DNA from: Mesorhizobium sp. M4B.F.Ca.ET.058.02.1.1
Lineage (GTDB): Bacteria > Pseudomonadota > Alphaproteobacteria > Rhizobiales > Rhizobiaceae
Assembly (NCBI RefSeq): GCF_003952505.1
Contig: NZ_CP034450.1
Span: 5,477,001-5,541,000, forward strand
Length of the DNA stretch: 64,000 nucleotides
Direction: 5' to 3'
The notes under the pieces are model-generated. The model was not told where the DNA came from, searched no databases, and saw only the letters and a program-made list of their open reading frames with translations. Position numbers and translations under genes: made by a program. Positions 60,304 to 64,000 of this stretch are shown here, in pieces. Positions within the stretch are counted from its first letter, which is position 1, and each line of letters begins with the position of its first letter.

Positions 60304-60355
60304 TTGACAAAACAATCCAAGCCTATCATATGATAGGTAGACTATCGATTGATAG
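60304..60355 (+). promoter_or_regulatory. Promoter overlapped by CTATC/GATAG operator repeats
   Basis: TTGACA (60304-60309) is a good -35 box; the -10 region falls within the perfect 16-bp palindrome CCTATCATATGATAGG (60322-60337). A second inverted pair CTATC-GATT-GATAG follows at 60342-60355. Four half-sites over and just after the -10 box would allow tight repression, probably by the TetR regulator encoded at the end of the operon. Confidence 0.7.
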
Positions 60356-60365
60356 GGAGGGGATC

Positions 60366-61799
60366 TTGGATCGAGTGAGCTCGGACGCTTCACGGTTGCA
60401 GGAGCTGGGTTATCGACAGCAGCTCCGGCGCGGACTCGGCGTCTTTTCGACATTTTCTATCGGCGTTGCCACCGTCGCACCGGTGGTCGGTCTCTATGCG
60501 ATCTTCGGACTCGGGATGAACCTGTCCGGGCCGGTGTGGGTGTGGCTGCTGGTACTGTCCCTGGTCGGCCAGGTGCTGGTGGCAGTGGTCTATGCGGAAC
60601 TCGCATCCGAGTTCCCGATTGCAGGAGGGCCCTATCAATGGGTGCGCCGGCTGATCGGGCCGGACGCGGGCATCTTCACAGGCCTCATATACCTCGTTGC
60701 CGTGTCGGCGGCGCTCGCTACCGTGGCGTTCCTTGCGGCGCCGTGGTTCGCGCAGTTGCTCGGTCTTCAGCCCTCGCCGGGCGGGCACATGCTGCTTTCG
60801 TTCTGCGTGCTGCTCGCTTCCCTGCTGGTCAATGCCGGCGGCGTCCAGGTCGTTCGCGTGGCGGTAAACTTCGGCATCGCAGCCGAGATAATCGCTTCGA
60901 TGCTTATCGGCTCGATGCTGCTGGTGTTCTTCCGAACCCACGATGTCACTGTCCTCTTCAGTTCGATGGGGGCTCCGACCTCGCTCGGAGCAGCGCTTGC
61001 CACGCTCGCCGTCTGCGGTTGGGCCTTCGTCGGTTTCGATGCGAGCGCGTCGGTCGCCGAAGAGACCACCGGCGCGGGCGCGAACGTCCCACGTGCCATC
61101 CTTGCCGCCACGGCGGTCGTTGGCATCGCAGTGGTTTTGGTCGCCGTTGCCGTCATCCTGGCGACCGGCGACCTCCAGGCCGTGATCTCGGGCTCTGAAA
61201 TGGATCCGGTCACGGCGACGGTGGTCGCCTCGCTGGGTGGTTGGTCGCGGATGCCGTTTCTGGCCGTGGTGGCGATCACCTTTTTTGCCTGCTGCATATC
61301 CATGCAAGCCTATCTTGGCCGCGTCATCTTCAGTCTCGCCCGGGATGGCGTGCTTCCGTTCTCCCGGAAGTTGGCTTCGGTCAGCGAAGGCAGAAAGGTT
61401 CCGCTGGTCGCCATGACGACCATGACGCTCATCGCCTCGGCCTGCCTGCTTCTCGGCTTCAACGAAGGGGCTGTCGGAACGATGATCAGCTTCGGCACCG
61501 CAGGCCTCTATATAACGTTCCTGCTGGTCGTGGCGGCGGCGCTCTACGCCCGCGTCAGCGGCAAGTGGCGCCCCGATGGCTCATTGCGTCTCGGCGCGCT
61601 CGGCACGCCGGTCAACGTCGCCGCCTTGGTCTGGCTGGTGTTCGAGACCATCAACATAGCTTGGCCACGCGTCGAACTGGCGCCGCCAAATGCTCCGGTT
61701 TGGCAGGTTTGGGCGGCGATCTGGGTCTTTGCGGTCGTTGCCGCGCTGGCTGTGATCTACATCGGCGCGTGGCGTCGCAAGAACCTGGCTGCGGAATAG
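60366..61799 (+). CDS. APC superfamily amino acid/amine permease
   Basis: 477-residue inner-membrane transporter with about twelve hydrophobic segments; the first carries GVATVAPVVGLYAIFG and the sixth region GWAFVGFDASASVAEET, the pattern of the amino acid/GABA permeases. The likely start is TTG 60366 after GGGAGGGG; no better-placed ATG exists downstream within the N-terminal tail. First gene of a four-gene operon with a nitrilase and TetR regulator, so it probably imports a nitrogenous compound used by the nitrilase. Confidence 0.87.
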   Translation: MDRVSSDASRLQELGYRQQLRRGLGVFSTFSIGVATVAPVVGLYAIFGLGMNLSGPVWVWLLVLSLVGQVLVAVVYAELASEFPIAGGPYQWVRRLIGPDAGIFTGLIYLVAVSAALATVAFLAAPWFAQLLGLQPSPGGHMLLSFCVLLASLLVNAGGVQVVRVAVNFGIAAEIIASMLIGSMLLVFFRTHDVTVLFSSMGAPTSLGAALATLAVCGWAFVGFDASASVAEETTGAGANVPRAILAATAVVGIAVVLVAVAVILATGDLQAVISGSEMDPVTATVVASLGGWSRMPFLAVVAITFFACCISMQAYLGRVIFSLARDGVLPFSRKLASVSEGRKVPLVAMTTMTLIASACLLLGFNEGAVGTMISFGTAGLYITFLLVVAAALYARVSGKWRPDGSLRLGALGTPVNVAALVWLVFETINIAWPRVELAPPNAPVWQVWAAIWVFAVVAALAVIYIGAWRRKNLAAE

Positions 61800-61801
61800 A
61801 A

Positions 61802-62179
61802 ATGGGCATTCTTGGCAAAGGCGGCCTGCTGCTGCTGTCGATGGGAGGCTGCTCCGGTATCCTCATGTATCTGTCGCTCGAGCGCCCGGCAGGCTGGGCA
61901 TACATCAGAAACTTCGCGCGGCTGCGGCAGGGCCACGTCGACGCTTTGGTGCTCGGCGGCATCTTCCTCGCCGCGGAGGCGACAGGCGTCGTCGACTCTT
62001 ATGCGTCTTTGGTGTTGCTGGTCACCGGCTTCTATACCGTCATCTCGACGGGTGCGATGGGCTGGTGGCCGGATTTTCCGCAGCGATACAAGGTTGCAAG
62101 CGTCGGCGACTTCGCCGCCTTGTCGACTTTCGCTCTTGCCTGGGTCTGGGTCACGGTCCGCGTGCTGACGGGGTGGTAG
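61802..62179 (+). CDS. Small multi-pass membrane protein of unknown function
   Basis: 125-residue hydrophobic protein with three or four predicted helices (GGLLLLSMGGCSGILMYLSL; HVDALVLGGIFLAAEATGVV; SLVLLVTGFYTVISTGAMGW; AALSTFALAWVWVTVRVL). It starts 2 bp after the permease stop and ends 3 bp before the nitrilase start. It may be an accessory subunit of the permease. Family not recognised. Confidence 0.75.
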   Translation: MGILGKGGLLLLSMGGCSGILMYLSLERPAGWAYIRNFARLRQGHVDALVLGGIFLAAEATGVVDSYASLVLLVTGFYTVISTGAMGWWPDFPQRYKVASVGDFAALSTFALAWVWVTVRVLTGW

Positions 62180-62182
62180 AAT

Positions 62183-63127
62183 ATGACGCGCATCTACATC
62201 AGCCAGAGGCCCCCGCACCTTCTCGATCTCGACGCGGGCATCGCCACTGCGAAAGCGGAGATTGAGGCCGCAGCGGCACAAGGCGCCGATCTCGTAGTGT
62301 TTCCCGAAACCTGGCTCGGGGGCTATCCGGCCTGGGTTTTCGGGTTAGCCGGCTGGAACGATCCGGAGGCGCGGCACTGGTTCCAGAAGCTGGTGGCCGC
62401 AAGCGCCACCGTTCCCGGCCCTCACGTCCAGGCCCTTTGCGACGCCGCGCGTGACAATGGGGTGTGCGTGGTGATCGGCCTCAATGAGCGCGCTCGGCCG
62501 AGCGCCGCGCTGCTTTACAACAGCGCGCTTACGATCGACGCAGATGGATCGATCGTATCCGTTCACCGCAAGCTCACTCCAACCCACACCGAACGCCTGG
62601 TCTGGACGCCGGGCGATGCGGACGGCCTGCGCGTGAACGAAACGGCGGCCGGGCGGGTCGGCGCGATGGTATGCTGGGAGCATTTCCACCCCATCATCCG
62701 CCAGGCCCTGCACGCCGAGGACGAGCAGATTCATGTTGCCCTTTGGCCGGACATGCCGTCGGCGCACCAGCTTGCTTCCCGGCACTACGCTTTCGAGGGG
62801 CGCTGCTTCGTCGCAAGCGCCGCGACGTATCTTCCTGTGGAGGCCGTGCTGCCGGACCTGCGGGCGGCCTATGAAAAGGGGACGGGGGGAGACGCTTCGT
62901 TTCCCGGAGGATCGGGGGTCATCGGGCCCGATGGCGAATACCTGGTCGGTCCGGTCTTCGGTGACGCGCCCGTCATCTGTGACCTTGACCTTGCGCAGAC
63001 CATAGCGTTCAAACACGATCTCGACGTAACGGGTCACTACAGCCGATCCGATATCCTGCATTGGGGCGTCGATCGGCCGGGAACGAGGTATGGCGAGCAA
63101 GGCAGATCAGACTATCGGAGCAAGTGA
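62183..63127 (+). CDS. Nitrilase / carbon-nitrogen hydrolase
   Basis: 314-residue cytoplasmic enzyme. The catalytic triad is clear: E42 in FPETWLGG, K130 in HRKLTPTH and C164 in VCWEHFHP. The CWEHFHP and HRKLTPTHTERLVW segments are those of true nitrilases (nitrile to carboxylic acid plus ammonia) rather than amidases. Its C-terminus overlaps the TetR gene by 38 bp. Likely substrate: an imported or plant-derived nitrile, not identified. Confidence 0.9.
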   Translation: MTRIYISQRPPHLLDLDAGIATAKAEIEAAAAQGADLVVFPETWLGGYPAWVFGLAGWNDPEARHWFQKLVAASATVPGPHVQALCDAARDNGVCVVIGLNERARPSAALLYNSALTIDADGSIVSVHRKLTPTHTERLVWTPGDADGLRVNETAAGRVGAMVCWEHFHPIIRQALHAEDEQIHVALWPDMPSAHQLASRHYAFEGRCFVASAATYLPVEAVLPDLRAAYEKGTGGDASFPGGSGVIGPDGEYLVGPVFGDAPVICDLDLAQTIAFKHDLDVTGHYSRSDILHWGVDRPGTRYGEQGRSDYRSK

Positions 63128-63779
63128 TCAAAACTGGGATCAGTTCGCGCCAAACGACACCCGGCGACGAATCCTCATGGAAGCCAGCGCGCTCTTCCGC
63201 CGCCACGGATATCGGGCCACCTCGACACGACAGATCGCGGCTGCGGTAGGCATCAGGCAGCCATCGCTGTTTCACCATTTCGCAAACAAGCAGGCGATAC
63301 TCGAGGCGCTGTTTTCTCTCAGCCTCGACAATGCGGTGGTCGTCGCGGAAAGGACAGCGAACGCATCTGGATCGGCGGCAGCGAGACTTCATGACTATCT
63401 GGTCTGGGATCTCGAGACGCTACTGAGCCTGCCGCTCTCGCTATCCGAACTCTACAGCAGCGATATATTGCGTGCGCCGGAATTGGCGCACTGGGCCGCC
63501 AAGCTCGAATCCCTCTACCTCGCGTTGGAGAAACTTGTCCGCCAGGGCATAGAGGCGGGCGAGTTCGTTGCCACGGATCCGGTGCTCATACGCATCCTGA
63601 TCGCAAACGTGACGATCGCACACATCCAGTACGCGGACGAACGGCCTGATCGAGATCCCAAGAAGCTGGCGCGCGACGGTGCGCGGTTCGTACTCGCCGG
63701 GCTGAGCAACATGCAATCCGCTCATCTTGACGAGTTGATCTCTGGCACACGAAGCCGGACCGTCAGCGGGCAGACGTAG
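63090..63779 (+). CDS. TetR family transcriptional regulator
   Basis: 229-residue regulator. Helix-turn-helix at about residues 24-70 (ATSTRQIAAAVGIRQPSLFH followed by HFANKQAILEAL); the C-terminal ligand domain is helical. It overlaps the nitrilase gene, so the whole operon including its regulator is co-transcribed, and the CTATC/GATAG palindromes at the promoter are its probable operator. The inducer is likely the nitrile or a related compound. Confidence 0.9.
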   Translation: MASKADQTIGASDQNWDQFAPNDTRRRILMEASALFRRHGYRATSTRQIAAAVGIRQPSLFHHFANKQAILEALFSLSLDNAVVVAERTANASGSAAARLHDYLVWDLETLLSLPLSLSELYSSDILRAPELAHWAAKLESLYLALEKLVRQGIEAGEFVATDPVLIRILIANVTIAHIQYADERPDRDPKKLARDGARFVLAGLSNMQSAHLDELISGTRSRTVSGQT

Positions 63780-64000
63780 ATGTTTCTGCTGGAGCGCTTC
63801 GCTGGCGAACGCTCTCCGCCACACATCGGCTACTCGTCGGCGGCAATCGCCAGTTTATGGCTTAGCACTGTCGTCGGTCCCGCAGCGGTAACGGATTTAG
63901 AAAATCGTAAGGAATTTCAAAAGCCTGCATAAACCCTGCTTTAACGCGCCCTTAAATCGCCGCATCTAGTCTGCACCCGAGCGCCATTAGCACCGGGATA
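63780..64000. other. Terminal intergenic stretch
   Basis: 221 bp to the window end, becoming AT-rich from about 63895. This may be the promoter region of a gene outside the window. No coding frame or RNA structure could be supported. Confidence 0.4.

Overview
The window is chromosomal DNA of a Mesorhizobium-like alphaproteobacterium (Rhizobiales). Support comes from the high GC content, an almost complete C-P lyase operon that carries a fosX gene between phnI and phnJ (the arrangement known from M. loti), many GntR- and LacI-controlled sugar/sugar-acid operons, an AbcR-type sRNA beside polA, and the short palindromic intergenic repeats usual in this group. No tRNA, rRNA, CRISPR array, prophage or intact insertion sequence was seen.

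Region by region. 28-7613: two divergent catabolic operons. On the minus strand are a TIM-barrel epimerase, an enolase-superfamily dehydratase, a GntR/FCD repressor and a D-2-hydroxyacid dehydrogenase. On the plus strand are two TIM-barrel epimerases flanking a Gfo/Idh/MocA dehydrogenase. The gap between the operons carries a FadR-type operator. 7844-20275: phosphonate use. Minus-strand phnG-H-I-(fosX)-J-K-L, a hexapeptide protein, a 2H phosphoesterase and phnC-D-E-E are transcribed away from the plus-strand repressor gene phnF, with a PhnF-type operator between phnF and phnG. phnM, phnN and phnP are not in the window, and fosX is frameshifted. 20272-29868: an L-fucose-type sugar operon (ABC transporter, aldose dehydrogenase, lactonase, UxaA-family dehydratase, Zn alcohol dehydrogenase) with a divergent GntR regulator that has two winged-helix domains. 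29952-33253: periplasmic copper handling (DUF2946, PCuAC chaperone, YcnI, CopC-CopD fusion). 33361-36130: a lipoprotein, a VOC protein and 6-phosphogluconate dehydrogenase. 36493-45325: a LacI repressor divergent from a glucose/mannose-type CUT1 ABC transporter operon with epimerase, dehydrogenase and aldo/keto reductase; two matching LacI operators bracket the gap. 45398-51469: an envelope protease locus with two exported serine proteases, a Tat-exported caspase-like protein, a six-cysteine secreted protein and a single-pass membrane protein. 51701-58604: Zur-like regulator, LysE exporter, polA, the AbcR-like sRNA, an M20 dipeptidase, RNase D and a small protein. 58888-59947: small envelope proteins. 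60366-63779: an operon of APC permease, small membrane protein, nitrilase and TetR regulator, with a palindromic operator over its promoter.

The most useful second-look items are the frameshifted fosX, the 2H phosphoesterase as a possible substitute for the missing PhnP step, the sRNA beside polA, the exported caspase/serine-protease locus, the operator pairs that match local regulators, and a nested family of intergenic repeats. All functional calls come from reading motifs and context; no database search was run.
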